A DNA stretch of 64,000 nt, from NCBI RefSeq assembly GCF_020497125.1, contig NC_059081.1:20431105-20495104 (forward strand), written 5' to 3'. This DNA comes from Mauremys mutica. Lineage: Eukaryota; Chordata; Testudines; Geoemydidae. Shown here piece by piece: positions 23,557-35,986 of this stretch (its first letter is position 1; every line of letters begins with the position of its first letter). The notes under the pieces are model-generated. The model saw only the letters and a program-made list of their open reading frames with translations. It did no database searches and was not told where the DNA came from. A program made the translations under genes and the position numbers.

Positions 23557-24248
23557 AGGCCCAACAAGGAAAATAACAGAACACCACTGGCCATCACGTA
23601 CAGCCCCCCCAAAAAACCTCTCCAGTGCATCATCAACAATCTATAACCTATACTAGAAAATGATCCCCCATTCTCACGGGCCTTGGGAGGCAGGCCAGTC
23701 CTTGCTTACAGACAGCCCCCCCAGCCTGAAGCAAATACTCATCAGCAACTACAGACCACGCCACAGAAACCAATCCCTGTAACAAATCCCATTGCCTTCT
23801 CTGTCCCCATATCTACTCTAGCGACACCATCAGAGGACCCAGCCACACCATCAGAGTCTCATTCACCTGCACATCTACTAGTGTAATATATGCCATCATG
23901 TGCCAGAAAGGCCAATGCATTGGCCAAACCGGACAGTCTCTACGTAAAAGGATAAATGGACACAAATCAGACATCAGGAATAGTAACATACAAAAGCCAG
24001 TAGGAGAACACTTCAATCTCCCTGGACACCCAATAACAGATTTAAAAGTAGCCATTCTTCAACAAAAAAAATTCAAAAACAGACTTGAAAGAGAAACTGC
24101 AGAACTACAACTCATTTGCAAACTTAACGCCATCAATTGGGGCTTGAAAAGGGACTGGCAGTGGCTGGCTCACTACAAAAGCTATTTTCCCTCTCTTGGT
24201 AGTGACACCTCCTCATCAATTATTGGGAGTGAACTACATCCACCCTGA
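23557..24248 (+). pseudogene. Reverse transcriptase end and GIY-YIG endonuclease relic (plus copy)
   Basis: From 23557 one frame reads RTPLAITYSPPK and DPPFSRALGGRPVLAYRQPP, the region after the Penelope reverse transcriptase. From about 23857 another frame reads FTCTSTSVIYAIMCQK, then CIGQTGQSLRKRINGHKSDI, KPVGEHFNLPGH and LERETAELQLICKLNAIN. VIY and IGQTG correspond to the GIY and YIG halves. One residue of the YIG half (Tyr or Met before Ile) is missing compared with the minus copy. A frame change near 23850 breaks the gene. Confidence 0.82.
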
Positions 24249-24432
24249 CTAAATTGGCCTTCATCATTGGTTCTCCACTTGTAAGATTACTCCCTTCTCT
24301 TCATGTGCCAATATATATTTATGCCTGTATCTGTAATTTTCATTCCCTGCATCTGAAGGAAGTGGGTTTTTTTTTCCCAAATAAATGTTAGTCTTTAAGA
24401 CTCCTCATTGTTTCTGAGAAAAAAAAAAACCC

Positions 24433-25158
24433 CCACACATGTAAACTCAATACCCTGTAAACAGAACTGCCATGGATTTCAACAAAGACCAAAATTCACT
24501 GGCCCATAATCTGCTCTTAACAATACCTTTGCAACTCAACCAACACATGTGGGAGTGCCACCCACGCAAAAGAGACCAGAACTTGGCTGGCTGTGCCTCG
24601 TGGATAATATGTGAAAAATGATCATGCCACATCTGCGCATTTGTGAACTCAAAGGTTACAAAGATGGAATGCTTTCATTTTATGTTCACTTTAGTGAAGA
24701 CACATACGATAGAATAGAGGTAAGAAATAAAAAAAAGACGTTTTGTGTGCTTGTGGTTACATCCCGATCAGATGAGCTGAGCTTCAAGGCATTTCCCAGA
24801 GCCCTAATAAAACAGCCAATTTAACATAATGATTATGGGCAATTTTTTCCAACTCCATATAGATTCAGAGGTTTAATTTTAGGCACCCAAGCATTAACCA
24901 GTTGGCCAAGACAGCTAGATACTGGCAGTCCCAGCTTGTGAGCATCAAAGGGGGGGAAGAGGCCACAGGAAGTCATCCCCTAGGTGTACTCCCTAAGGTG
25001 GTCAGAGTGTGGCTGCTCTTCGAGTAGACACACCGAGCAAGAGCAGAACATAAGGAGCTCTCCTCCCCGCCCCCCGCCGTGTGCCCATTGGAACGGTAGT
25101 GCTTCACCTCCCTGTGTGCAGGCGGCAGTCAGTCTAATGCAGCCTCAGGAGCAGCACG
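24433..25158. other. No recognised gene; possible repeat debris at 24985-25158
   Basis: Unassigned sequence. The GC-rich stretch from about 25050 to the hAT-type element continues after it (25399-25486), so that element inserted into an older unclassified unit. Confidence 0.45.
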
Positions 25159-25166
25159 CTCCAGAG

Positions 25167-25390
25167 CAGTGGTTCTCAAACTATTGTACTGGTGACCCCT
25201 TTCACAGAGCAAGCCTCTGAGTGTGACCCCCCCTTATAAATTTAAAACTCTTGTTTATATAGTTAACACCATTATAAATGCTGGAAACAAAGCGGGGTTT
25301 GGGGTGGAGGCTGACAGCTCATGACTCCACCCCCATGTAATAACCTCGCGACCCCCTGAGGGGTCCCGACCCCCAGTTTGAGAACCTCTG
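25167..25390. mobile_element. Non-autonomous hAT-type element with perfect 8-bp duplication
   Basis: Tips CAGTGGTTCTCAAACT and AGTTTGAGAACCTCTG are inverted. The duplication CTCCAGAG is perfect at 25159-25166 and 25391-25398. The interior contains TGACCCC and GGGTC words near both ends. No transposase. Confidence 0.93.
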
Positions 25391-25486
25391 CTCCAGAGGG
25401 ACACATCAGTGTGGGATGGCAGCATGCACAAGGCCCAACCCCATTCTGCCCCCACTGGTGTGCAGAGGCTGACACTGGCTGGAGGG

Positions 25487-25614
25487 TACATCTATGTCCA
25501 CATTACAAGCTTAGGGGTACGATTCCCCTGCTCACAAACACATACTTGCACTAGCTCTCAGTGTGTACATGTGCAGAGGAATCACATCCCAGCTCATAGC
25601 ATAGTCATGGCCTA
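25487..25614. mobile_element. Short non-autonomous DNA element, relative of 5484-5805
   Basis: Opens ACATCTATGTCCACATTAC and closes near AGCTCATAGCATAGTCATGG. GGGGTACGATTCCCCTGC and TTGCACTAGCTCTCAGTG parallel the element at 5484. It looks internally deleted. Confidence 0.5.
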
Positions 25615-28600
25615 AAAGGAGCAGTAGTACTGCCCCTCCTGTTTGCAAATGAAAATTTGTTCCTACAGATATGTAAGAGCTATGTACCCATCCCATACAG
25701 ATTGGCCTGCTGTGGGTGCACAAATGTGAAGCTCTGTGGGCTCTGAGTGGGCATTGGCACATTAATGTGTGTGCTGCTGTCTCACCCTGCTTAGAAAAGC
25801 TGGCCCCATATGTTCTTGTAGTAAGGTACAAAATGCAAGTGGTAACCTACTGAGCCATGATGATATGTACCACTTGTCTCTGAACTTCACTTGATATATT
25901 TATTTGCTGTTTAGCATGTCACAACTATTTGAAAACCAATAAAAACCTGCACATGATTTTTCTATTGTGACATGTCCACTGTTTTCTGAAGAGAAGTCAC
26001 TGGTGTAGGTGATATTGTTATTCATCTCTTTCCTCTTCTAAGTGCCTGGGATTTACTCACATATTTCATCAATACATTTTTTCATTAAGTCCTCTTGACC
26101 CAATGCCTAGAAGTGCAAGAGGCATGAAATTTGTTTGCTCCCTCCCAAGAGTCTTCAAACACTTGTCCACCTTTTCAGTGAATTCTGACAATGATTATTG
26201 GATAAGTGCTCACCCAGAAAATACAACTGGGGCACAATGATTAAATGCACAAGGATGATGGCAACGTCATCAGAAAGGGCTATAGGCCTTTGGTTTCACA
26301 TGTTTTTCTGGCTCCAAAACCCTTTAGAGAAAAGCCACATTTTGCAGTAACTTTTGAATGCTGTGAATTTAATAATAGCTAGGGCGTCATCCCACCCCTG
26401 GAATAATGCTAAATGCAATTGGTATCTTTATAGATATTTTTTTCTGGGTGTTTTATAGGTTACAATCTCAACTGGTCTAGTTAATTTTGCTCTCCCATAC
26501 ATGTCTACCTTTGTGCCACTGAACAGGTTCAGTGGTCACAAAATGGTCACCTTGCCCCCAAAACCATAACTGAGACTTGGATGCAGCTCTTTAATGTGTG
26601 GAAATCTTTCTAGATACAGATATATGGATAGTTAAGGGGCTTGTCAAATCTAGCCAGATAAAATGTGTATTCACCTGATGGTATCAGAGAATGGCTTAGA
26701 GCTGGACAGATGCGGCAAACATTTTCCAACGACTGACAAATATTTTGAAATGGTTTATGTCAGCCAAACTCAGGAACCTTTTAGACTACACTGTCTCTGA
26801 CCCTAGGAAGGTATGAAGAGCCTTTTCACCCTGCTTTTGTGTATCCCACACACAGGCCAGACCCAATAATAGTTCCTATACGTGACAGGGGACCTCAGCA
26901 ACTTCCCCCTCTGTACCTTTTGGGGTGTAAATTATGCCAAAAAGGGATGGGGGACAAGGTTCCAAACCACCTCTCTGTGGAGCTGGTTGGACATGTAAAA
27001 AGGAGCAGGCCACAGCATCGGGCCAAGGTCATCTTTGTGTGCTGAGAAAGCAAGGAGCAAGACTGTGCTCTTCATCCCCTCACCTCCATTTTGCACACCC
27101 AGGCAGAGCTAGCCACGGTCCAGTCTTTACATGGAGGAATCACCAAAATCTTACTATCTTGCAGCAGCTAACATACTGTACAACAGCACACATGTCAGTG
27201 TGGTGGAGGAAACTTGGCCCAGGATACTGTGGCAAACCTGTTCTTGTACAGAAAATGCTATGGGATCTTTGCACTGTATGCAGTTGACAGGACCTGAGTT
27301 TCTAAGGTAGCTCTCCACACAGTAAACTGCATTTGACCTAAAATGCTGAAAAAAAGAGCTGAGGTCAACACAAAGCTGTTTCCATGGAGTCTGTTGCTTA
27401 GACTGCTAAACTGTCCCCTTTGGCAAACTGATACAAGGACAAAGACTTGGAAACACCAAAGCAAAGCTTAAACACAATTCCCTAAATCAGCTAGGAACCC
27501 AATATAAACAGGGCCTAACAGATTGCTTTAGCGGTCTTAAAAGCCACCGCTTTTGTTGGTACTGGAGACTCAAATCCATTCATCCTTTATGTATTACATG
27601 GCAATAATCATTTTGAAGTCAAGAATCCAGGCCATGCATTCAATACTATAGTTTTAATGAGGTGCATGATCCTTATGTAAAAGCAGCAACACAGCCCGTA
27701 GACTGCAAGAACTAACATAGAACTATAAATGGCACCAATTACCAGGCTGAAATGTCATTCACACATTTGTTCTCTCTCACACCAACAAGAAAGAATAACA
27801 CATAGACCCAGTAACTAAAGGAAAATTGCAATTACTGTAGATTGAACTGGAACTGTGAATATGTTTGCGTGATTAACAGATTTGAACATTTAAAATGGAC
27901 ATTTTTAGTTTCCAGCATCAGTGATGTAAGCTAATATTTTGTTTAAGGTTTGCCAAAAGCCACAGTACTCTCATCAACAGCACCGGCAATTGCAATGTTG
28001 CCTGTACCATACTGCAGTGGGCTGTGATCTCATTAGCGCTCACGAGCTAAGCTGCTTTGGGATACATCAGGAGATAGGAAACCTCCAAAACCCTAACCAT
28101 TTCTGTAGCAGGCGCTATTGGTAATGTAAAAGATGGTGTACTTCCCCTCAGTCAGTACTGAGACAACGCTTTGGCATAGCGCCTGAGAAACTGACTATGG
28201 AGGTCTGGCTTTTTGGATAAAATGTAAAATTGATGGCCCGACTATTGTGATCATGAAAGATCTTATGCCACTTTTTTGTAATAAAAAGGATGCTAGGCCC
28301 AGTTTACTTTTGTCTATATTGAAATAGCCTGGTGTTGTAGCCAACTTCAAACATTCTGCCTCCTTAAAGTCCCCCTGCAGGTTCAGCAAGGTAATCTACT
28401 CTTCCATTCCTGAATAAACTGTGTTTCATCCCAGAGGTGAATACATTTCCATGGAAGATGAAGTGATTCTTCAATAAAGCATTTTGGAACATATAAAACT
28501 AAAATTATATCATGAAGATTTCCTCTTACCAATGACCAAGAAACGGAATGTACTGAATATCTTTATAGTTTATATTGTCAAGTTTAAACAGCTTTCTAAG

Positions 28601-29127
28601 AGGAATAGTCCATGCCTACCAAAGTCTGTCAGTAAATTCACAACTGGGATTTTAAAATTTCTGGTTCCCTGTCTCAACAGGTGTTATGTGAAAACAATAG
28701 TGGAGAAAAATAGAGTGTGGGTGTTAGTGTAGGCTACTGATTTACCTTTCCATGTAACAATGCATCTGATTCTGATCTTGCACTGGTTTTACATTGGTGC
28801 AGCCTCAGTGTCTGCAACAGAGTTATTGCTGGTTTTACAGCAGCATAAAATCCGGCCCACAGATTTTTATGAATATGTTCCCTTTGCTTGAATTAATATA
28901 CTTGAATTGCATGTTATATAGGCACTACGTATGACAATACAGTCCCTTACCTTTGTTATTAATAAAACCGTAGCTTTCCAAAAGTGAAATAATATTTGTT
29001 TTTCATCTTTTGCAATCACAGAGCTTTGGCAGTGAAACTAGACAGGTTGAATTCCAGTCACTCTCACTTTCTGGGTTTCCTGAACTAGTACAGTTTTGAA
29101 GCATTTGGTAGACAAATACTGCAGGCC
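25615..29127. other. No recognised gene; one short relic at 28745-28862
   Basis: About 3.5 kb unassigned. At 28745-28862 two GGTTTTACA blocks flank TGCAGCCTCAGTG, a diverged short palindromic repeat type common in reptiles. No coding signal is apparent. Confidence 0.5.
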
Positions 29128-29450
29128 TAGGCGGTGACTCCATGGGGCTAGAGCATCCATGTAAAAAAAAAAAAAGAGTGCTCAGCACCCACCGGCGGGC
29201 CCTGCCGATCTGTTCCTTCCCCACAGCGCCTTCCACCCACTGGTGATCAGCTGTTCAGTGGTGTGCTGGAGGCGCTGAGGGCAGGGGGGGCAGAAAGAGC
29301 GCAGGGCACACTTGGGGAAGGGGGTGGAGGAGGGTGGGAAGAGGCAGGATGGGGGCGGAGTCTTGGGGGGAAGGGGTGGCGTGGGGGAGGTGCCAGAGCA
29401 GAGCAGGAGTTGAGCACCTCTGGGAAAACCAGAAAATCAGCACCTCTGAC
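29128..29450. mobile_element. Non-autonomous DNA transposon, unclassified
   Basis: Begins near GGTGACTCCATGGGGCTAGA, has GAGTGCTCAGCACCCACCGG, then a G-rich stretch, and ends at TTGAGCACCTCTGGGA/AATCAGCACCTCTG. Inverted GTGCTCAGCACC words suggest a foldback element. An A run lies at 29162-29175. Ends and class are uncertain. Confidence 0.5.
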
Positions 29451-29570
29451 TGCAGGGACATATTTAAGTCCAAATAAAAAACTATCTCAATTAAAATTAG
29501 AAAAAATGAAAATGTCTACTAATACTATATTATGCAAAACCTATTTTCCCTAAAACATCTGAAAATTAGT

Positions 29571-29720
29571 GAGACAAGATCGGTGAAGTAATGTATTTTA
29601 TTGGACCAATTTCTATTGATGAAACAAGAAGCTTTTGAGTTAAATAGAGCTACTATCTCCTCCACCTTGTCTCTCTAATATCCTGCGACCAACAGAACTA
29701 CAACAATCTCTGCAAAAAGC
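29571..29720. mobile_element. Penelope-type inverted tail hairpin, second tail family
   Basis: Left part reads GAGACAAGATCGGTGAAGTA and TTTTATTGGACCAATTTC; right part reads CTCCACCTTGTCTCTCTAAT. These are the two outward-facing tails of the same repeat found in better condition at 58724-58886. Assignment to Penelope-like elements is by shared layout; no coding part is present here. Confidence 0.6.
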
Positions 29721-30739
29721 TGAACAAGTCCTTCAGCAAAATGACAAAATCTTGCACTTCTGAGTGACTTTTTTGTTCCCTTTAGCAGTTCATATATTAA
29801 CAGCTGCAATTTGGATTACTTGGTCTGTTCAGTTTTGTATCCATTGTTTGATTGGTTTGGTGTTTGGTTTGGTTTTTATTTCCACTAGTAGAATGGAAGG
29901 TCAAGATAAATTACATTTTTTAACCATCATTTTTCTTGTGGAGTATCCTTTGCATCAGCATTTCCCACTAAACTCATGCTTCGCCAGTTTTTTAAGCACA
30001 ACAAGCAATCTAAGGTTGAAATCTCCTAGCAGAGTCAATCCAGGCTCAGGAAGACGGTATCATATTATACTTTCTACCTTGCACACACCACTCCCTTGAA
30101 AAATTGCTCCCTCTACAAGTTTTGCAGTTTTAAGGGATGCTTTGACCTTTGGATCTAATGTCACTTACAACATCTATTGGCTCAGTGATGCATATTATCA
30201 AGCTCCTGTAAAATCCATTACAATTCCTATAGAAATTGTCGTGACGTATACCTAAGCCAATGGCCAGAGAAAAAACAACCACAGAGAGACTCAGAGAGAC
30301 AAATACTGAGGCTGACAAAGCCACTTAAATGTATTCCCCTTTCACATGCTCAGTTCTCTTTTGCCCATACTTAGATTTAAATGAATGGACTCTGAGGTCA
30401 AACCAGACACAGTCGCTTTCTCCTCTCACTATTGATGTAATATGGCAGACTAAGGAAAGGTACAATTAAACAATAAACATGACACTGTATATTTCTTGAT
30501 GCCCTATTGTCTTCCTTTGTTCGGTTGCTAAGTTTTGTACCACAAGCGACCGAGCAGCGGTAATACTCTCACATCTTGAAGTATCTCACTTCTAAAATGG
30601 CACTACCTCAGTATGAGCTGGAGGAAATATTAACGTACTTAGTGAATAATTCATTGCATTTTTTAAAAAATCCAGATTTAGAACCCTGTAAATTATTTTG
30701 AAGTTGTGCTTAACTGTCTCTTGAAATCATTATTATTAA
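29721..30739. other. No recognised feature
   Basis: Unassigned AT-rich sequence with no domain-bearing frame or repeat ends. Confidence 0.5.
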
Positions 30740-30850
30740 TTTGCAGTGTGGGAATGCTCAGAGGCCCATCGGCTTTGCATTGTACAAACACACATGAAGA
30801 CGTGGTCCCTGCTGCTAAGAGTTTACAAAGGGAGAGAGGATCTACGGTAT
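30740..30850 (-). repeat. MIR-type SINE fragment
   Basis: The order GCTCAGAGGCCC, TTGTACAAACACA, TGGTCCCTGCTGCTAAGAG and TTTACAA follows the 3' part of MIR-like SINEs of reptiles in reverse. A second fragment of the same part lies at 34293-34375. Confidence 0.45.
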
Positions 30851-31389
30851 CAGTAGTAAGGTCATACAATTATATAGGCGGCATGATTAGAAACAATAAA
30901 TTTGTGCAGTCAATTTTAAAGGGACAGAGCCTCAGCTTATGTAAACTTAAATCAGCAGAGGTTCACCAAATTACTCACACTGAGGACTTAGCCTGAAGTT
31001 TTCCCTTCTTGGGTGAGAGCCATTGTTAAGTGGTTAATTCTTTAAGAAAAGATTTGAGGGAGGACAGGGTAGTGACCTCACAGCTAGATCAGGGAGAGTG
31101 GTCCATGCATAAGGAGTAGCACAGAAGAAAACATCAAAGTTCTCAATTATATTTTATATGTTTTCTGTTCCTCCACCATTATGTTGATTTTCCTCCTGAC
31201 TATAAACTCTTCAGATTCTCAACTGCATCAGAAGAGAGAGAGAGGTGAACAGGTACTTTAAGTCATGACTGTTTATTAACTCATTGCCACAGGAAGTCAT
31301 TGAGGCCAAGAAATTAACAAGAGTCAAAAAGGGATTGGATGTTTATGTGGATATCCAGAATATCCAGAGTTACCATAATTAACAGCACT
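30851..31389. other. No recognised feature
   Basis: Unassigned sequence; small GA tract near 31231-31242. Confidence 0.5.
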
Positions 31390-31690
31390 GGTTGTTTTTT
31401 GGGGTTTTTTTTACAAAACATTTTTCCATTGGAAAATGCAGTTTCATCAAAACCAAAAATGTTTCATGAGAACATGTTGATTTTGATGAAATTTTGATGT
31501 GAGACAAATTGTTTCAACTTTTTCATTTTATTTTTTGATAATGTTGTACTATTTTGTTTCAAATAACATCAAAAATTTTCTTTCAATAAGGTAAAGACAT
31601 TTTGTGTTAACTTTATAATTTCATTTAGTTTTGGCTTTTATATTATATTAAAATATTCATTTCAATATTGTATTTCGATTGTATTCTTCT
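31390..31690. repeat. AT-rich dispersed repeat, diverged
   Basis: Shares TTTCATCAAAA/TTTTGATGAAA and TTGTTTCAA words with 4850-5205. It looks palindromic at low identity. No ends seen. Confidence 0.45.
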
Positions 31691-31869
31691 GCCGTGCTCT
31701 TCATCATAGGATCTGAGCACCTTCCATTAAGCAATGTGACTGCACATCTGTAATGGGTTATCTATTCATTCAGCTTCTCTCCGGGGAAAAGCCTGTGCAG
31801 TGGAGTCTTCTTTTAGCAGGGTGGCCTTTTTTTTTTTTCAATATACATGTTGTTATATCTTCATTACAG

Positions 31870-32335
31870 AAGGCAAGGTTAAAGAAATGCACTTTGCAGC
31901 TGAAGTGGAAGGTGATGAGGTTTGTGATGATCCGTAGTTCCTGGGGGAGTTCATTCTACAACAATCTCAGACCGGCTGCCAAGAAAGTTCTATCTCCTGC
32001 ATAGACAAGATTTACTCTTATTGCAGAGTCCTGCAGTACCTCTTGTCAACTACAGTCTTCATCCCAGAGCTTTAGGAAGTTCTTTAGGTATCCTGGACTC
32101 AGGCTATGGTGGAGCACATTGAAGATAAGGACTGAGATGTTGAACTTAATTCAAAATTCTATGGGAAGCCAGTGTAGAGATAATAGAGACAGTTTGACCA
32201 ATGTGGGTCGACCCCCCACATCACAGCACAGATCTTTCCAGAAACTGGAAGAAACTATTAAAGAGGGGAAGTGGCATCATCATTTGGCCTCATTCCCTCC
32301 ACAACTTAATACCTGGAATGGAAACATGTCTGAAG
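31870..32335. repeat. LINE 3' UTR-like relic (CR1/L3 group suspected)
   Basis: The text GTGATGATCCGTAGTTCCTG, TTCTATCTCCTGCATAGAC and TTGAACTTAATTCAAAATTC resembles 3' parts of old amniote LINE repeats in word order. I cannot confirm the clade or strand. Confidence 0.35.
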
Positions 32336-32800
32336 GATAAAGATTTTGACCTGGGGTAGGGTGGTCCCAGGCTGAAAAAGAGTCCCAGGCTGTGTACTGA
32401 GGAACTGTATAATCTGTCAGTGCTTGATTCAAATCCTGTGTAGTTTGTAGAACTCAGACTGAGACTTTATTTTTATTTCTTAAGTAACCAACATTGATCT
32501 CTACACTTGCTACTTATAATCACTTAAAATCTATCTTTCTGTAGTTAATAAATCTGTTTTATATTTTACCTAAAACAGTGTGTTTTGGGTGAAGTGCTTG
32601 GGAAATCTCAACTCAGTTTCCCTAGGCTAGTGTGTGTCCTCTCCACACTGAGGGAGAGATGAACTTAATGAACTTTCACTGGCCAAGCTTCTGACTAGTG
32701 CAAGACAGTACAGTTCTGAGGTGAAAGGCTGGGCGGCTGGTGCCTCCCTATTGTTGGCTCATGAGTGGCTGGGAGATCATTCATGTAACTTGTTTATTCA
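32336..32800 (+). mobile_element. LTR retrotransposon remnant
   Basis: Contains TTAATAAATCTG (possible polyadenylation signal), then GTGAAGTGCTTGGGAAATCT, TAGTGTGTGTCCTCTCCACA and GAGGGAGAGATGAACTTAAT. I recognise this order from a turtle LTR family. Termini and duplications are not visible, so it is a fragment. Confidence 0.45.
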
Positions 32801-34064
32801 AAATGAGAGTGGGAAATGCAGCATATTGTGACATGTTATTGAATATATGACCTTCCTCTTTAGCTAGTGAATGCCACATTGTCTATGTGACATGTCAGTG
32901 TGGTTTGACACTGCATAGGTCACATCCCACAGTTGGTTATGTATAGGGATTATTATTAATAGTAAATATGTAAGTAATGCCATAAATGGACTGTAAATAC
33001 AACTTTGCAGAACATAGAAAATATAGAATATGACCCTTAAAGAGCTATATAAGAACAGCAGAACAATGTAGCATAAACTAACTGTTAAATCCTTCTTGCC
33101 TCAGTTAGGCAAGGGCTAATTCCTCAAAGAAGCTGGCCTGGCTAGGCTCATCATCACTGCAACTAAAAACAACAACAAAAAAGGACTTAACCTACTTCCA
33201 CTGAGTTATATGCAAACCTCCCATTGTGTTCCACAGCAGCAGGCTCAGAACCAAAATATTTATGAAAATTCATAACACACTATAACTTATAATGAAAAGG
33301 AAAACAGTTCTTGTAATTTTTTAATCTGAACTATAAAACAATTACATTCGTGACATAATTATGCCATTAAATATTTAATATTATTTTCCACGCTGCATTT
33401 GATTTTGAATATAGTTCAGCTTTAAAGATCTTTTAAACTTAAGAGATACTTATATATAAAATAGTATCGACTATTATAAAATTTATTTTGACTTAATGCA
33501 GTCATCAGATCTATCAACATTTCCACTTTTATTTGTCCTTAAGAAAAATTAGAAATCTTTCTGTACTTTATAGTTTATTTTTTCTGTAAATGGAAAGATA
33601 AATAATATCATAAATATGTTAAGCAATATACATAATCACAAGAAAAAAACTCATGTATTATCCTTTTCCATTTTAATGTCAGCTAATTTACAATTAATGG
33701 CAAACATTTAGCAGAACTATACAATATATTAACATCTACATTTACACAGCATTACGTCAGTAATAACCAGCCACCTATTTGCCATCACCCCAATAACTAA
33801 TTAATCCATATTTTCCAGATACATATTTGCTAAAATGGTAATATTGCTGTTATATGGCCATTCAATGTAATACCATAGCCTAATCAGCACACACCAGTTT
33901 TCTGCAGGAAAATACAGTAATTCTGAATATCCTAACGTTTCTTCATTTAATAGCTCAAACATAATATCTTGAGTATTTTCCAGATTGTTAGCCAAATTAA
34001 TATTTTCTGAGGACACATTTATTTATAGGCAAGTCTATAGTACTACCCACAGTAGTATCTGAGG
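32801..34064. other. No recognised feature, strongly AT-rich
   Basis: Unassigned; no domain or repeat end seen. Confidence 0.5.
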
Positions 34065-34127
34065 CTCAGAACCTCAAAGATATTTAGACACCTAATACCC
34101 AAAATACCTTTTGAGGATCTGGGCCAG
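34065..34127. mobile_element. Short palindromic MITE relic
   Basis: GAACCTCAAAGATATTTAGA at one side and TTTTGAGGATCTGGGCC at the other are inverted, with TTAGACACCTAAT between. The centre has mostly been lost. Confidence 0.5.
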
Positions 34128-34292
34128 TGTGCTTAGTGACAAATATTAGTAACCCCAAAGTCCCACAGAGGCATGAAGAGTTTGTGGTTTGCCAAGAATA
34201 GAAAGCAGCAGAATAAGTCCTAACTCCCTTTTTTTTTTGCCATAATCTCAAGACCATACATCCTATATGATCATTATGATTTAATAACTATC

Positions 34293-34375
34293 AGGCTCCA
34301 ATCAAGATGTTGGTCTCATTGTACTAGGGATTGTATAAACACATTTGAAGCCATGTTTCCTACTCCAAAGCATGT
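34293..34375 (-). repeat. MIR-type SINE fragment
   Basis: CAGGCTCCAATCAAGATGTT, CATTGTACTAGGGATTGTAT and AAACACATTTGAAGCCATG match the same region as 30740-30850, diverged. Confidence 0.45.
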
Positions 34376-35365
34376 GCAAGACACATTATGGACCTGATCT
34401 TACAAATGCTTACCATTGAGCATGGTGCTTACTGCTGTGAATAGTCCTATTGGTTCTCATGGACTTCATTCATCTTTGGGCTTAATTTTTAGTTCAGTTT
34501 CAATGAGATCTAGCAAACAAGCCAGTCTGATGTGTCTATCTTTGCTCAGTTATCCATGTACAACATTTGTTTGAAACAAAGAGGAAAAGTATATTCTTTA
34601 GTCAATAGGCACTGCAGAAAAAACAGAAAATGTGCTCACAGCATGGGGGAATGCATAGCAGCTATATTCTGCCATGATTCTGACCTCCCCTAAAATGTAT
34701 GGAGAAGGTGATTTTCCAGGAACCATTCCGGTTGCAGAGTGTTGCGGAATATGCCCTGTCCATAGTCCCTATGTGCACAGGTTATTCTTATTTCTAGCAG
34801 GATTGATCAGTGTTTGTTTCGGATGGGGGAGAGGGGAGGAATCTGTGTACAGAGCCTGGCTAGGGATGACCATAAAGGTTAATTTTGTTGTGTGTGTGTG
34901 TGTATGCCTGTGCATATGCGCACATCCATGTTGTGGGTCATTATGTGGGTTAACAAAATGTGAATCATAACTTGCCACATCTAGAAAGGTTTTTTTACAT
35001 TAACTTTTTGCACTGAGTGTATGCAGCCACAGCAATTATTAATGTATTACTTGATACTTTGTGCAGTAGATGAGATATTATTAATTTTTAATATGATATT
35101 ATTAATTGTATTTCAGCATGGTGAGGCAGTTCAAAAGTTCCTTTCACAGCATTCAGAGATTGTAATTCCCCATTAATACCAATTTGCCTGCCTACCTGGT
35201 CTCAAAACAGCTAAGTCCCTACAGGCTTTTCTGAATTTCTCTCTCCTTTCTGTTTCCTGGTCATATTTTTCCACCCTTCTGCTCCAACTTTCTTTTAGTC
35301 CTATTTAATTATTTTTAACTCCAAGTCTTTCGTTATATCATCTTTTTAGGGGAGCATATGACATA
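34376..35365. other. No recognised gene; GT microsatellite
   Basis: Unassigned sequence with a (TG)n tract at about 34888-34903 and a short palindromic relic near 34385-34475 (CATTGAGCATGGTGC). Confidence 0.5.
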
Positions 35366-35615
35366 GGTTTTGTGCTCAGCTGTACCACAGACTCAATGTG
35401 TGGTTTTGGCTGAATCATTTACACTCACTAAGTGGAATTTTCAAAAGTGACTTAGGAGTACAAGTCCTATTGTATTTCACTGCAATGTGCTCCTATGTCT
35501 TAAGCACTTTTGAAAATCCTACCCTTTGTACTTCAGTTTCTCCATCTGTAAACTGGAAACAGTTAGACTTAGCATCCATTACAAAGGGCTTTGAGATGCT
35601 CAAATGAAAAACTTC
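35366..35615 (+). repeat. MIR-type SINE with a nested palindromic MITE
   Basis: The SINE part before the break reads GGTTTTGGCTGAATCATTTA. After the break it reads CTTCAGTTTCTCCATCTGTA and AAAGGGCTTTGAGATGCTCA. These are the conserved centre and 3' part of MIR-like SINEs. A palindromic element occupies about 35411-35524. Confidence 0.6.
35411..35524. mobile_element. Palindromic MITE (TTTTCAAAAGTG type)
   Basis: GGAATTTTCAAAAGTGACTT and its mirror AAGCACTTTTGAAAATCCT form inverted ends, with AGGAGTACAAGTC facing GCTCCTATGTC inside. A relative lies at 43747-43922. Confidence 0.65.
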
Positions 35616-35986
35616 TCTCCCCATTACATACATCCACATGCCCCATCAGTCAGTGGACTTGAGCTGTAGCTCCTTAGCTGCAGAAGAGTGGGGACTGCTG
35701 GTAGAATGATCTCCATTAGGGCCCCTTGCCTTTGGAATTTACTCCCTCTTAGTCCAAAATAGACTGAGTTTTCTCCCCTTAGGGAGTGGGAACATTTCTG
35801 TGAATCTGAGCAGTGGAAACGGGAGAGAGGACTCTGGGGGCCGGGAACAGAAGAGACTTGAGTTTATATCTAAATTTTACAGCTGTAAAGGTATGGTGAA
35901 TTGAGAGTAAATGTGGGGGGGAGCATATTTATTGTGTAAGATTGCATATATTAATCATGTTTTTTCTATCACAGTATATACTGATA
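35616..35986. other. No recognised feature
   Basis: Unassigned sequence. Confidence 0.5.

Larger units (their letters stand above)
22966..24415. mobile_element. Penelope-like retroelement, two 3' parts joined head-to-head
   Basis: 22966-23556 is a minus-strand 3' part beginning GTATCAGAGGGGTAGCTGTG; 23557-24415 is a longer plus-strand 3' part. Arms 22966-23556 and about 23893-24415 are reverse complements at roughly 90 per cent by eye, and 23557-23892 is unpaired. Both arms encode a GIY-YIG endonuclease relic, and the plus part also has the end of the reverse transcriptase. A-rich flanks near 22954-22965 and 24416-24430 look like a degraded target duplication. Confidence 0.85.
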
